Positions 36,880 through 47,224 of a DNA stretch of 64,000 nt are shown here, piece after piece. The stretch is from assembly GCF_004342725.1 (NCBI RefSeq), contig NZ_SMCP01000002.1, forward strand, positions 186,001 through 250,000, read 5' to 3'. This DNA comes from Testudinibacter aquarius. Its GTDB lineage: Bacteria; Pseudomonadota; Gammaproteobacteria; Enterobacterales; Pasteurellaceae. The notes under the pieces were generated by a model, which saw only the letters and a list, made by a program, of their open reading frames with translations, was not told the origin of the DNA and did not search any database. Every line of letters begins with the position of its first letter. The stretch's first letter is position 1. Both the position numbers and the translations under genes were made by a program.

Positions 36880-37926
36880 TTAATGGGCTTTCAGCAAATT
36901 CCAATATTTTTCATAAATATCAATCGCTTCGCCCACATCGGCTTGCAACACGCCGTTTTCGATTTCGGCCGCCGATGGAAACAAGGTCGGGTCGTTAGCA
37001 TCGGCTTCGCTCAGCAATGCTTTGACCCCGTTATTCGGCATTGAGAAGCCCATGCTTTCAATCACCACTTTGGCGCTTTGCGGGCGCAGCATAAAGTCGA
37101 TAAATTGGTAGGCAGCATCAGGATTTTTAGCGCCTTTCGGGATGGCATAGTTATCCATCCAGAAAATGGCGCCCTCTTTGGGGTAAACAAAACGAATATC
37201 TGAATTTTCGTGGTGGGCGCGAAAAGCGGAACCGTTCCAGATCATGCCGATATCCACTTCACCTTGTAAATACGGCACTTCCGGCGAATCGGAATTAAAC
37301 GCAACCACATTCGGAATCAATGTTTTCAGTAATTGGTATGCCTGTTCAATTTCGGCTTCGTCAGTGGTGTTTGGCGAGAAGCCCAATAATAGCAAGGCAA
37401 TATGAAAAACTTCGCGTGAATCTGCGGTCAGCAACACTTTGCCTTTATATTCCGGACGCCACAAATCCCGCCAACTGGTGACCGCACTTGGCTCAATTTC
37501 GGCGGCATTCAAGCCGATGCCGGTCAAGCCGTAAACATACGGCAGGGAATAGTGGTTTTGCGGATCAAACGGTTTGTCCAATAACGCTTGGCTGATGTTG
37601 TTCAAATTGCGTAATTTGCTTTTGTCCAGCGGCTGCAACATATTTTCCTGCGCCATTTTGCCGATATAATAACTGGACGGAAACACCAAATCGTAGCCGC
37701 TGCTTTTCATCAGCTTCATTTTAGAATACATCTCTTCATTGCTTTCAAAGGTCGAATAAATCACCTCAATGCCGGTCTCTTTGGTGAAATCCGCCAGCAA
37801 TTTGGACGGAATATATTCGGTCCAGTTATACACATAGAGTTTTTGGGCAAACAGCGAAGTGCTGAAAAGGGCGAGTGTAGCGATCAGAGCGGATTTAAGT
37901 ATGCGGCAAGCCAATAGTTTTTTCAA
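36880..37926 (-). CDS. potD: Spermidine/putrescine ABC transporter substrate-binding protein
   Basis: 348 residues, E. coli PotD size, with a Sec signal peptide (cut near LFAQK, about residue 27). The mature start [12 protein letters not shown] and the conserved [24 protein letters not shown] and [13 protein letters not shown] are polyamine-binding-protein features. It delivers polyamines to the PotABC permease, which is not in the window, so this is either the orphan second PotD known in Pasteurellaceae or a split operon. Confidence 0.93.
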   Translation of the reverse strand: MKKLLACRILKSALIATLALFSTSLFAQKLYVYNWTEYIPSKLLADFTKETGIEVIYSTFESNEEMYSKMKLMKSSGYDLVFPSSYYIGKMAQENMLQPLDKSKLRNLNNISQALLDKPFDPQNHYSLPYVYGLTGIGLNAAEIEPSAVTSWRDLWRPEYKGKVLLTADSREVFHIALLLLGFSPNTTDEAEIEQAYQLLKTLIPNVVAFNSDSPEVPYLQGEVDIGMIWNGSAFRAHHENSDIRFVYPKEGAIFWMDNYAIPKGAKNPDAAYQFIDFMLRPQSAKVVIESMGFSMPNNGVKALLSEADANDPTLFPSAAEIENGVLQADVGEAIDIYEKYWNLLKAH

Positions 37927-38169
37927 TTTTCAAGTCCTCCAAAGCCTTCATTGCAAGGCTGCAACTATAAAAAGTGCGGTTAGTCAATTAACTGCGCAGA
38001 GTATAGCAAGAGCAGCCTGATTTATCTAACCGATTTTCACCCGATAGTGATATCGGCTAAATTCATGCTATTTTTATACTTCTTTTGCGATTGTTGGGGT
38101 TATATCAATATTTGTCTGTAACGCTTCATGGCATAATATGCGCATTGATATTTTACGAGGAGAAACCCA

Positions 38170-38628
38170 ATGTATTCAAGGTTGAAAACACATTTGCTCT
38201 ATAGCTTGAGTCTTTTTTGTTTGCTCGTTAGCACACCGGTGATAGCGGAAAACCTAAAAATGACTGTTTGGAAAGATCCTTACTGCGGCTGTTGTGTCGA
38301 ATGGGTAGACTATCTGCAAGCCAACGGCTTTGAGATTGAGGTAATCGAATCGCTGCGCATCGGCGTACGCGAAAAATTAGGCATTGATATGCAATACTCC
38401 TCCTGCCATACCGCGCAAATCGGCGATTATGTGATTGAAGGCCATGTGCCGGCAGAAGACATCAAACGCTTGCTGGCAGAAAAACCGGATGCTGTCGGAT
38501 TAGCCGTGCCGGGCATGCCGATCGGCTCTCCGGGCATGGACAATCCGCTATATGGCGGACAAAAAGATCGTTACCATGTGCTGTTGCTGCTCAAAGACGG
38601 CAGTAGTGTCATTTATAACAGCTACTGA
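38170..38628 (+). CDS. DUF411 exported metal-binding protein
   Basis: 152 residues with a Sec signal peptide (about 1-26, cut near VIAEN). The DUF411 signature is present: WKDPYCGCCVEWVDYL (Cys pair motif CGCC, about residues 39-42), SSCHTAQIGDYVIEGHVPA and GLAVPGMPIGSPGM. The Cys and Met residues suggest periplasmic copper binding. It is 12 bases before the multicopper oxidase gene, so the two are one operon. Family function is not established; a copper-delivery role is inferred from the partner. Confidence 0.85.
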   Translation: MYSRLKTHLLYSLSLFCLLVSTPVIAENLKMTVWKDPYCGCCVEWVDYLQANGFEIEVIESLRIGVREKLGIDMQYSSCHTAQIGDYVIEGHVPAEDIKRLLAEKPDAVGLAVPGMPIGSPGMDNPLYGGQKDRYHVLLLLKDGSSVIYNSY

Positions 38629-38640
38629 TGAGGAGAGTTT

Positions 38641-40161
38641 ATGAACAGTATCAAACGTCGTGATTTTTTGCGCTACAGCATTGCGCTCGGTTTAGCCACC
38701 CACTATGGCTGGGTGGCGGCTACCCCACATATGCACCATGGTGAGATGATGTCACCAAATATGGGCGGCATCGGTGCGATACAAGCTGCGGATCTGCCAT
38801 TGATGCCACCATCAGCCATGCCGAGTGGACAGCCACTCTCTCCACTGGTGCAATTGGCAAACCAAAGTGATCAAAGTGCGGTTTTTGAAGCCGATCTGGA
38901 AGCCAAGGTGGTCGAGATGGAACTGGCAGGCGGCAAAAAGACCGAAGTCTGGGCGTATAACGGGCAGCTGCCCGGCCCGCAAATTGTGGTCAACGAAGGC
39001 GATACAGTACGTATTCGCTTTAAAAACAGCTTGTCACAACCGACGACGATCCATTGGCACGGACTAGCCGTGCCGGAAGCACAAGACGGCAATCCGCAGG
39101 ATGAGGTTCTGCCCGGACAAACACGGTTGTATGAGTTTAAAATTGCTGAAAATAGTGCCGGAACTTACTGGTATCACCCACACCCGCACGGTTTGGTCGC
39201 CGAGCAGGTTTATATGGGGCTGGCAGGTAGTTTGATCATCAAAAGCAAAACCGATCCGTTCGCCCATTTGCAAGAACAGCATTGGCTGATTTCTGATCTA
39301 CGCTTGGATCAAGATGGACGCATTCCGCCTAACACTCTTTCAGACTGGATTAACGGTCGCGAGGGCGAGTTTGTGCTGATTAACGCCCAACTCACGCCAC
39401 AAATCAGCTTGAACGGCAACCAGCGGCTGCGTATTTGGAACGCCACCAGTGCCCGTTATTTCCGTTTGCATTTGCCGAATGTCGAGTGGATTGTGGTCGG
39501 CACCGACGGCGGTCTGCTGGAAGAGCCGTTGAGCGCCGGCGACGAGTTGTTTTTAGTGCCGGGACAACGGCTGGAAGTGATTCCTCGGATCAGCCAAAAT
39601 GGAACCGCGACATTAATCAGCCGTTACTATGACCGTCGTAAAATGATGGTACGTGAAGCACCAACCACCTTAACCCTTGCCAAGGTTGAGCTAACACAAA
39701 CTGATGTCGCATTACCACAGCGGCTACGCACCTTTGCCGCACTGCCGCCGGTTGCAGTAAAACGCACGGTGGTCTTCAGGGAAAGAATGGCGTCAGGCAT
39801 GAACGGTGATACCGCCGGCATGTTGCAAAATATGTTTTTGGTCAACGATCAAGTTTTTGACATGAAGCGTATTGATTTTGAAGGTAAACAAGGTGAAACC
39901 GAAGAGTGGCTGCTGTTTAATTCTTCACATATGGATCATCCGTTCCATATTCACGGCACACAGTTCGAACTGATCAACCGCACGTTGAACGGCGAAACCC
40001 GGCAAGAGCCCTATCGTGCCAAACGCGATATCCTGAATTTAAAACCGATGGAAAAAGCGCTGATTCGCTTTGTCCAAACCGAGAAAGGCTTAAAAATGTT
40101 CCATTGCCATATTTTAGAACACGAAACCCTCGGTATGATGGCAATGCTACAGGTGAAATAA
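38641..40161 (+). CDS. Tat-exported multicopper oxidase (CueO/CopA-like)
   Basis: 506 residues. A Tat signal with twin arginines (KRRDFLRYS) leads into a His/Met-rich stretch (PHMHHGEMM). All four copper motifs are intact: HWHG (about 138), HPHPHG (about 179), HPFHIHG (about 433) and FHCHILEHETLGMM (about 486), so type 1, 2 and 3 copper sites should form. It probably oxidises Cu(I) in the periplasm. No Met-rich insert of the E. coli CueO kind is seen near the type 1 site. It follows the DUF411 gene closely and ends before a strong terminator. Confidence 0.92.
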   Translation: MNSIKRRDFLRYSIALGLATHYGWVAATPHMHHGEMMSPNMGGIGAIQAADLPLMPPSAMPSGQPLSPLVQLANQSDQSAVFEADLEAKVVEMELAGGKKTEVWAYNGQLPGPQIVVNEGDTVRIRFKNSLSQPTTIHWHGLAVPEAQDGNPQDEVLPGQTRLYEFKIAENSAGTYWYHPHPHGLVAEQVYMGLAGSLIIKSKTDPFAHLQEQHWLISDLRLDQDGRIPPNTLSDWINGREGEFVLINAQLTPQISLNGNQRLRIWNATSARYFRLHLPNVEWIVVGTDGGLLEEPLSAGDELFLVPGQRLEVIPRISQNGTATLISRYYDRRKMMVREAPTTLTLAKVELTQTDVALPQRLRTFAALPPVAVKRTVVFRERMASGMNGDTAGMLQNMFLVNDQVFDMKRIDFEGKQGETEEWLLFNSSHMDHPFHIHGTQFELINRTLNGETRQEPYRAKRDILNLKPMEKALIRFVQTEKGLKMFHCHILEHETLGMMAMLQVK

Positions 40162-40185
40162 CGATTTTGTCATCGGCGCTTTGAG

Positions 40186-40221
40186 AAAAAGCAGAAAGTA
40201 CGCTCGACTTTCTGCTTTTTT
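40186..40221 (+). terminator. Intrinsic terminator of the copper operon
   Basis: AAAAAGCAGAAAGT pairs with ACTTTCTGCTTTTT around a 7-base loop, with a T run. Confidence 0.95.
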
Positions 40222-40361
40222 AACCAGTGTATTTTACCTAGTAAAACTCAACCATATCGTAATAAAATCACCTTCTCATGCCTAATTGATACATTTATCG
40301 GCTGAAAAATCACAAGAATAACGTATAATCCACCGATTATTGATATTAAGGGTTATAGATT

Positions 40362-41657
40362 ATGCTATCTCGTAAAGATATTCTTATTTTAGGCATGATG
40401 ATTTTTTCGCTATTTTTAGGCGCAGGCAATATTATTTTTCCACCAATGGAAGGTTATCATGCCGGTACAAACTGGTTATGGGCAGCGTTTGGCTTTGTAT
40501 TAACCGGCGTCTGTATGCCATTTATCACCTTGGTGGTCGTTACACTAAAAGGGCGAGGTGAAGCCCTTTCGCTTGACCTTCCGAAATGGGTCGGTGTAAC
40601 ATTTTGGTCAATCCTCTACTTAGTGATCGGCTCCACTTTTGCGATGCCACGGGTGACCAATGTCGCCTATGAAATGGCATGGCAGCCTTTGAATCTGTTC
40701 AATGGCGAGTATCAACATATTCTGTTTGCCTTAGCCTTCAACCTCATTGGAATGTTTTTTATGTTGGGACGCAGCACTATGATCTCCAGTATTGGTAAAT
40801 TTATGGCACCAATGTTGCTGGTCTTGTTGATAGTAGTCGGCTTTGCGGTGATTTCTAATCCACTTTCCACGATTGTCTTACCTTCTCACGCTTATGCTGA
40901 AAATTCCGCCGTCGCAACCGGGCTAGTGGGTGGCTATCAAACGATGGATGTGCTGTCTGCAATGGCTTTCGGCGGCATTGTCGCCAGAGCGCTGGCAGTC
41001 AAACAGGTATCGGATAAAAAAACCATACTGCAATACACCTTAAGTGCCGGAGCAATTTCTGTGCTGCTGCTCAGTACGTTGTACATCTGCCTGTTTTACC
41101 TCGGCGCCACCAGCCACAGCGTCGCTGTCGAGGCAACCAACGGTGGGCAAATTTTTGCCGGTTATGTCAAGGCACTGTTTGGCAACACGGGAGTATTGAT
41201 GATGAGTGGCATTGTCATGCTGGCAAATTTGACCACCTTAGTGGGTGTCACAAGTGCCTGTGCCGATTACTTCTCCAAATTCCACCCTCGGCTTACCTAT
41301 AAGTTTTTTGTTATCGTCTTTACCGCTGCGACTATCATCATTTCTGAAGCTGGTTTGGACACCTTGCTCAGAGTGACCATTCCTGCATTATTACTGATCT
41401 ACCCGATAGCCATTATGCTGGTCGCACTACAGCTGCTGCGCCATAAACTACCTTCAATAAAATTCAGCTACCAACTCACCATCGGCACCGTATCACTGTT
41501 TAGCCTGTGCGATAGTCTGAATAATATCGGCGTATTACCGCACTTTGCCAACGAGCTGCTGGCGTATGTGCCATTTTACCCGCTTGGCTTAAGCTGGGTG
41601 GTGCCGGCTGTTATGGCGCTGTTAGTGAGTATTGCGATTGGGAAAAAAATCAGCTAA
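40362..41657 (+). CDS. brnQ: Branched-chain amino acid:cation symporter BrnQ
   Basis: 431 residues, about twelve membrane helices, of the LIVCS family. The N-terminal FLGAGNIIFPPMEG and FGGIVARAL in the middle are family hallmarks. It imports Leu, Ile and Val with Na+ or H+. Monocistronic, with a bidirectional terminator shared with convergent cpdB. Confidence 0.94.
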   Translation: MLSRKDILILGMMIFSLFLGAGNIIFPPMEGYHAGTNWLWAAFGFVLTGVCMPFITLVVVTLKGRGEALSLDLPKWVGVTFWSILYLVIGSTFAMPRVTNVAYEMAWQPLNLFNGEYQHILFALAFNLIGMFFMLGRSTMISSIGKFMAPMLLVLLIVVGFAVISNPLSTIVLPSHAYAENSAVATGLVGGYQTMDVLSAMAFGGIVARALAVKQVSDKKTILQYTLSAGAISVLLLSTLYICLFYLGATSHSVAVEATNGGQIFAGYVKALFGNTGVLMMSGIVMLANLTTLVGVTSACADYFSKFHPRLTYKFFVIVFTAATIIISEAGLDTLLRVTIPALLLIYPIAIMLVALQLLRHKLPSIKFSYQLTIGTVSLFSLCDSLNNIGVLPHFANELLAYVPFYPLGLSWVVPAVMALLVSIAIGKKIS

Positions 41658-41663
41658 AAAAAT

Positions 41664-41690
41664 TAACCCTCGATAATTTATCGAGGGTTA
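41664..41690. terminator. Bidirectional terminator brnQ / cpdB
   Basis: TAACCCTCGATAA and TATCGAGGGTTA form a near-perfect palindrome flanked by A and T runs between two convergent genes. Confidence 0.9.
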
Positions 41691-41732
41691 TCTTTGCTGT
41701 TTACTTAATTATTTAAAGCGGCCTGTTTAGCA

Positions 41733-43688
41733 CTACTTGCTTAAATCGACTTGATATAAAGCAAAGCCCACTTCGTCTTGCCCGATTTTCTTCATCGGAT
41801 ATTGCGCATGTTGTTGAATAAACTCCGCGGCTTTTTCCGATGGTGAGGTTTCAAACACAATCTTCAAGTTCGCTTGTGGAATCGCTTTAAAGCGCCAGTT
41901 GTTATCCGCTTGCGGTTTCACCTCGCCCTGCTCTTGGCTGACCCGGCGAATATAGTCGGCTAAAATCGTACGGTTTTCATCCGGCGCAGCAAACGCCAGT
42001 TGACTGCCGTCGGTGCCCGGGAACTTGTTACCAAAGGCACGATAGTTATTGGTAGCAATCAAAAACTCTTGTTTTGGATCAATCGGTTTACCGTTAAATT
42101 TCAGCTCGACAATCCGTTCTGCTTGCGGATTCACCAATTTACAGTCACCATCATAACGTGCTGCTTGGGTCACATCCACTTGATAATCCACGCCGTCAAT
42201 CACATCAAAATTATAGGTGCGGAAATCATCCCAATTGATCAGATGCTGTGCTTCGGTTTTACTCGGGTCAATTTGCTTAAATTGACCGGCAGAGCACTCT
42301 AACCACTCTTTCACTTGCGCCCCATTGACTTTCACCGCGACTAAGGTGTTCGGATACAGATACAAATCCGCTGCATTGCGGAAACTGAGCTGTCCGGCTT
42401 CGACCTCGGTGTAGCTGGTCGGATCATTTTTACGTCCCCCGGTTTTAAACGGCGCTGCCGCAGAAAGCACCGGCAGGTTTTCCAGCTCCGGATTGCCTTT
42501 GATAAAGTTTTTCACATAATCCTGTTGCGCCAGATTCACAATTTGAATCGTCGGATCATCTTGCACCAAGGCTAAGAAGCTGTACATTTTATCAGCAGCT
42601 TTACCAATCGGCTGGTTGACATACTCACGAGTGCTGTCATGATCATCTTTCAGCACCTTCACAATCTCCGGATGTGCTGTTGCTACCGCACTTTTACTTT
42701 CATTATCAAAAATCGGGCGGGCTTCCGCACGCGCTCCCGTGACCAGCCACTTGCCACTGTCGTTGTTCAAGTTCAGATCGATAATGCCCAAATGGCTGCC
42801 CCAATAGCCCGGCATCACTGCCGGCACACCATTGATCGTGCCTTTTTCCAAATCCACATTCGCCACATCGGCAAACGATTTACTTGGGAACAAACCGTGC
42901 GCATGCCCGAACGCAATGGCATCAATGCCGTCAATTTGTGAAATATAGGATACGGCATTTTCTGCCAACGGTTGATATGCCTCTTTTGATAAACCGGAGT
43001 GCATTAAAGCAATCACCACATCCGCTCCCTCGGCTTTCATCTGCGGCACCAGCTCGCGTGCGGTTTCAGTGATGTCTCTCACTTCCAATTTGCCGTCTAA
43101 ATGTTTTTTGTCCCAAGTCAGAATTTGTGGTGGCACAAAGCCGATATAACCTATTTTAATTGTCTGTTTTTCGCCTTTATCATCAACCAATTGGTAATCT
43201 TTGATTAAATATGGCGTGAAATACGGCTTGCCGGTGGCAAGGTCAATTACATTGGCACTGACATAAGGAAAATTGGCGCCCGCCAATGCCTTGTCCATAA
43301 ACGCTAAGCCATAGTTAAATTCATGGTTACCGACAGTCGCTGCATCATAATTCAGCAAATTCATCGCTTTATAAACCGGGTGAACCTCGCCGGCGGCTAA
43401 GCCTTTGCTCGCAATGTAATCGCCCATCGGGCTGCCTTGAATCACATCACCGTTATCGACCAACACGCTGTTTTTCACCTGTTCACGGGCTTTGACGATT
43501 AAATCCGCCGTGCGTGCCAAGCCCAATTTATCTGATGGAGCATCTTTATAGTAATCATAATCCAGCATATTCGCGTGCAAATCAGTGGTTTCGATAATAC
43601 GCAAATCTACATTGGCGGCTGAAGCCAAGTTCGGTATCGCAAGTGCAGCAGTGATTAACGTTGTCAGTAAAGCAGGTTTAAAAGACAT
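41733..43688 (-). CDS. cpdB: 2',3'-cyclic-nucleotide 2'-phosphodiesterase / 3'-nucleotidase
   Basis: 651 residues, E. coli CpdB size. A signal peptide (about 1-24, cut near ASAAN) leads to the metallophosphoesterase domain with ETTDLHANM (metal site), [20 protein letters not shown] and FGHAHGLFP, then the C-terminal 5'-nucleotidase domain with the adenine-stacking region [12 protein letters not shown]. It works in the periplasm to release nucleosides from 2',3'-cyclic and 3'-nucleotides. A CRP-like site lies in the divergent region. Confidence 0.96.
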   Translation of the reverse strand: MSFKPALLTTLITAALAIPNLASAANVDLRIIETTDLHANMLDYDYYKDAPSDKLGLARTADLIVKAREQVKNSVLVDNGDVIQGSPMGDYIASKGLAAGEVHPVYKAMNLLNYDAATVGNHEFNYGLAFMDKALAGANFPYVSANVIDLATGKPYFTPYLIKDYQLVDDKGEKQTIKIGYIGFVPPQILTWDKKHLDGKLEVRDITETARELVPQMKAEGADVVIALMHSGLSKEAYQPLAENAVSYISQIDGIDAIAFGHAHGLFPSKSFADVANVDLEKGTINGVPAVMPGYWGSHLGIIDLNLNNDSGKWLVTGARAEARPIFDNESKSAVATAHPEIVKVLKDDHDSTREYVNQPIGKAADKMYSFLALVQDDPTIQIVNLAQQDYVKNFIKGNPELENLPVLSAAAPFKTGGRKNDPTSYTEVEAGQLSFRNAADLYLYPNTLVAVKVNGAQVKEWLECSAGQFKQIDPSKTEAQHLINWDDFRTYNFDVIDGVDYQVDVTQAARYDGDCKLVNPQAERIVELKFNGKPIDPKQEFLIATNNYRAFGNKFPGTDGSQLAFAAPDENRTILADYIRRVSQEQGEVKPQADNNWRFKAIPQANLKIVFETSPSEKAAEFIQQHAQYPMKKIGQDEVGFALYQVDLSK

Positions 43689-43809
43689 AAAACATCCTCT
43701 TTTTAAATATCAATATGTTTTGAAATAACGCTCCTCATTCTATGTTAATTGCCAAAGCTTGAAAAGTTAATGACAGAAAAAGCCGTGCTTGTGTGAAATC
43801 AGAATACAA

Positions 43810-43831
43810 CTTTGCGATCTTGCTCACAAAA
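43810..43831. promoter_or_regulatory. Candidate CRP site between cpdB and the Cof phosphatase gene
   Basis: The core TGCGATCTTGCTCACA fits TGTGA-N6-TCACA with one mismatch in the left half-site. It is about 135 bases from cpdB and about 70 from the Cof gene start, so either could be the target. Confidence 0.55.
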
Positions 43832-43892
43832 TTCCCTTTTCCCGAACAGAACGGCAATGTTATGCTGTAAATAATTAAGATAAGGAAACGCT

Positions 43893-44705
43893 ATGCAAAC
43901 CTATAAACTCATTGCCCTCGATATGGACGGCACTCTGCTCAATAACGAAAAAAAGATCAGCGAACGCAATAAAACCGCTATTTTGGCGGCACGCCAACAA
44001 GGCGTATATGTGATTTTGGCCTCCGGTCGCCCCTATATCGGCATGCAACAATATATGCAGCAGCTCGGCATGACCGGCAATGATGATTATGTGTTGTGTT
44101 TCAACGGTGCGATTGTCGAACGAGCCCATGACGGTTATGTGATCAATAGCAAAATGTTGCAAGGCAAGGACGCCAAATTCGTGGCACAGCATGCCGATCG
44201 CGTTGGCTTAAACGTGCATGCGTTTTCACCTACTCGTGGGTTGATCACCCCAAAAGCCAACCACTACACCCAGCACGAAGCCGATTCCAACGGCATTGAT
44301 TTCAGCTTACTGGATTTTTCACTGCTGGACGATCACGAGCCGATCATCAAAACCATGATTATCGATCCCCCTGAACTGCTTGACCCGTTTGCTGCCGCTG
44401 TGCCGACCGCACTTTGCCAACGTTACACCGTGGTGCGCAGCGCACCGTTCTTTCTGGAATTTATTCACCCGCAAGCCAATAAAGGTGCCGGTGTGGCGGC
44501 GCTGGCTCAGCATTTGAATATCAACCCCGAACAAATCATCTGCTGCGGCGACGCCGGTAACGATCTGCATATGCTGCAATATGCCGGTTTGGGCGTAGCA
44601 ATGGGCAATGCCACTGAAGACATAAAAGCCATCGCCGACTACATCGCCGCCGACAACAACAGTTCCGGCGTCGCCGAGGTGATTGAAAAGTTCGTATTGG
44701 CATAA
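43893..44705 (+). CDS. Cof-type HAD-IIB sugar phosphatase (YidA-like)
   Basis: 270 residues of the HAD superfamily with a type IIB cap. The nucleophile motif is LDMDGTLL (residues 9-16); motif II is ASGRP near 48 and motif IV is CCGDAGNDLHML near 215, with the motif III lysine in NKGAGVAAL. Close to YidA (270 residues), which dephosphorylates sugar phosphates such as erythrose-4-phosphate. It leads into the glycerate regulator 19 bases later, so it may belong to that transcript. Confidence 0.92.
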   Translation: MQTYKLIALDMDGTLLNNEKKISERNKTAILAARQQGVYVILASGRPYIGMQQYMQQLGMTGNDDYVLCFNGAIVERAHDGYVINSKMLQGKDAKFVAQHADRVGLNVHAFSPTRGLITPKANHYTQHEADSNGIDFSLLDFSLLDDHEPIIKTMIIDPPELLDPFAAAVPTALCQRYTVVRSAPFFLEFIHPQANKGAGVAALAQHLNINPEQIICCGDAGNDLHMLQYAGLGVAMGNATEDIKAIADYIAADNNSSGVAEVIEKFVLA

Positions 44706-44724
44706 AAATGTGGTCAAACAGCCG

Positions 44725-45825
44725 ATGAAACTGGACAAAACCATCGCCCAACAAATCGTCAATCGCACAATGAAAATCATTGCCAAATCGGTCAATGTGA
44801 TGGACGAAAACGGCATCATCATTGCCTCCGGCGATCCAAGCCGCTTACAGCAACGGCATACGGGCGCAGTGCTGGCATTGCGCGAAAAACGTACGATTGA
44901 GATTGATGCGCTATTGGCAAAACAGTGGAATTACGAAGCCCAGCCGGGGATTAACCTACCGATTCACTATCTGGGGCACACCTTCGGCGTAGTCGGCATC
45001 TCCGGCGTGCCGGATGAAGTGCGGCGTTATGCCGAACTGGTGAAAATGACAGCGGAATTAATCGTCGAACAAAACGTGTTGCTGGAGCAAGAACGCTGGC
45101 AACGGCGTTATAAAGAGGAGTTTTTGCTGCAACTGATTCAGGGCAAGGCCGATGCACAAGCTGTGAAGCAGGCCGCACTGTTCGCCCTCGATGCCAACCG
45201 CCCATACGTTGTTGTTATCATTAAACTACTGAAAAGCAGCATGGAATCGTTGCGCGAATTGGTCGGTTATCTGGAGCTTTCCCGTTTGGATCTTCACCTT
45301 GCGGTCAGCGCCCTTGATGAAATCGTGATACTGCAAAGCGCTGAATCTGCGGCGTGTGGCACGCACGTCTTGTCGGCGCAACTGTTGCCTTCTAGCATCA
45401 ATCCTCAGCAGTTAAAAGTTGCCTTTGGCTGCCCGATGAGCGGCTTGGACGGCATTGCCGTTTCCTATCGAACCGCACTTTCCACCTTGAATTACGGGTG
45501 CCGTATCGCCCCCAAAAAACAGACTTACCGCTATCAGGAATATAAGTTACCGGCACTGCTGGACGGGTTGTCCGACTGGCAATTGGTGGAAATCAGCCGC
45601 GTTTTGCAGCCGCTATATGCCACCGATGAAAAACGGGTGTTGTATAAAACCTTGCAAACCTATTTTTTATCAAATTGTGATCCGGCTCGCAGTGCGAAAA
45701 AACTGTTTATCCACAGCAATACCCTGCGTTACCGTTTAAGCAAAATTGAACAATTAACCCAGTTATCTTTCAATAAGATAGATGAAAAATTCATTCTCTA
45801 TTTAGCCACGCTTTTGAAAACATGA
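44725..45825 (+). CDS. cdaR: CdaR-family sugar diacid regulator
   Basis: 366 residues. The N-terminal sugar-diacid recognition domain (about 1-135; IVNRTMKIIAKSVNVMDENG) and the C-terminal PucR-type helix-turn-helix (about 310-360; LFIHSNTLRYRLSKIEQL) match CdaR (SdaR), which activates glucarate, galactarate and glycerate genes in E. coli. The open frame begins 14 codons earlier inside the phosphatase gene, but the ATG used aligns with the family. It directly precedes the glycerate permease and kinase. Confidence 0.9.
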   Translation: MKLDKTIAQQIVNRTMKIIAKSVNVMDENGIIIASGDPSRLQQRHTGAVLALREKRTIEIDALLAKQWNYEAQPGINLPIHYLGHTFGVVGISGVPDEVRRYAELVKMTAELIVEQNVLLEQERWQRRYKEEFLLQLIQGKADAQAVKQAALFALDANRPYVVVIIKLLKSSMESLRELVGYLELSRLDLHLAVSALDEIVILQSAESAACGTHVLSAQLLPSSINPQQLKVAFGCPMSGLDGIAVSYRTALSTLNYGCRIAPKKQTYRYQEYKLPALLDGLSDWQLVEISRVLQPLYATDEKRVLYKTLQTYFLSNCDPARSAKKLFIHSNTLRYRLSKIEQLTQLSFNKIDEKFILYLATLLKT

Positions 45826-45948
45826 TTTGTGCAATATAACAAAAATACTCTTTTCTTACGCCTTATTTTTGGCTTTTTACACAACGATTTTAATTAACTG
45901 TTATGTGCATAATGACCGCACTTAACGGTTAGGCGTGGGAGAAAAAAT

Positions 45949-47211
45949 ATGGTGAGTGTTTCAGCTTGGGGTGCGGTCGTGGCATTAGTGATTGCCATCG
46001 GCTTGATTTTAAAGAAAGTTCCGCCGGCATACGGCATGATTGTCGGCGCATTGACCGGGGGATTAGTCGGCGGAGCCGGTTTAAGCGAAACCATTGCCCT
46101 GATGATCGGCGGCGCACAGGGCATTACCACCGCCGTTATGCGCATTTTGGCCGCAGGTGTCTTAGCCGGCGTGCTGATTGAATCCGGTGCGGCAAGCAGC
46201 ATTGCCGAAACCATTGTCAAAAAACTGGGAGAAACCCGAGCGTTGCTGGCATTGATTCTGGCAACTTGGCTGTTGACCAGCGTCGGCGTGTTTGTCGATG
46301 TAGCAGTTATTACGGTTTCTCCTATCGCCTTGGCATTGGCAAAACGTGGCAACTTATCCAAACCCGCTATTTTACTTGCGATGGTCGGCGGCGGCAAAGC
46401 CGGAAATATTATGTCGCCCAACCCAAATACCATTGCAGCAGCAGAAGCATTCGACATTCCGTTGACCTCGCTCATGGCAGCAGGGATTATTCCGGCGTTG
46501 TTCGGTTTGCTGATCACCTATTTTCTTGCCAAAAAATTAATTGCAAAAGGCAGCAAAGTTAGCAGCGAGGAAGTGGCTATCGTCGACGACAACTGCTTAC
46601 CGCACTTTGCCGCCGCCATTTCCGCACCGCTGGTGGCAATTATCTTATTGGCGCTGCGTCCGCTGGCAGATATTGCAGTTGATCCATTAATCGCCCTGCC
46701 GCTCGGCGGCTTGATCGGCGCTTTGCTGATGGGCAAACGGCATGATATCAATCACTATGCAATCAGCGGTTTAGCCAAAATGGCGCCAGTGGCGATTATG
46801 TTGCTCGGTACCGGCACCTTAGCCGGCATTATCGCCAATTCAGCCTTAAAAGACGTACTGATCGAAGGCTTAACCGCCTCCGGTTTGCCGTCGTATCTGC
46901 TGGCACCGATTTCAGGGGCGCTGATGTCGCTGGCAACGGCATCGACTACCGCCGGAACAGTGGTTGCTGCGAATGTGTTCAGCAGCACTCTGCTCGAATT
47001 GGGCATCAGCGGTTTGGCAGGCGCTGCCATGATTCACGCCGGCGCAACGGTATTTGATCATATGCCGCACGGCTCTTTCTTCCATGCCACTGGCGGCAGT
47101 GTTAACATGAATATCAGAGAGCGTTTAAAACTGATTCCATACGAAACCTTCGTCGGGCTGACCTTAGCACTGGTTTCAACCCTTATTTTTGGTGTATTCA
47201 ATTTATTTTAA
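45949..47211 (+). CDS. GntP-family permease, probable glycerate transporter
   Basis: 420 residues with about twelve to fourteen hydrophobic segments of the gluconate:H+ symporter family. Conserved features include GGAQGITTAVMRILAAGVLA, GGGKAGNIMSPNPNTIA and the late ASTTAGTVVAANVFS. Position between CdaR and glycerate kinase indicates glycerate or a related sugar acid as substrate; this is inference. The downstream kinase starts 13 bases later, so they are co-translated. It resembles H. influenzae HI_0092. Confidence 0.88.
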   Translation: MVSVSAWGAVVALVIAIGLILKKVPPAYGMIVGALTGGLVGGAGLSETIALMIGGAQGITTAVMRILAAGVLAGVLIESGAASSIAETIVKKLGETRALLALILATWLLTSVGVFVDVAVITVSPIALALAKRGNLSKPAILLAMVGGGKAGNIMSPNPNTIAAAEAFDIPLTSLMAAGIIPALFGLLITYFLAKKLIAKGSKVSSEEVAIVDDNCLPHFAAAISAPLVAIILLALRPLADIAVDPLIALPLGGLIGALLMGKRHDINHYAISGLAKMAPVAIMLLGTGTLAGIIANSALKDVLIEGLTASGLPSYLLAPISGALMSLATASTTAGTVVAANVFSSTLLELGISGLAGAAMIHAGATVFDHMPHGSFFHATGGSVNMNIRERLKLIPYETFVGLTLALVSTLIFGVFNLF

Positions 47212-47224
47212 GTGAGGATTTATC

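Noticed and set aside
38041-38056. CCGATAGTGATATCGG hairpin upstream of the DUF411 gene as a copper-responsive operator
   Set aside because: It does not resemble CueR, CsoR or CpxR sites and is just a 6-bp stem.
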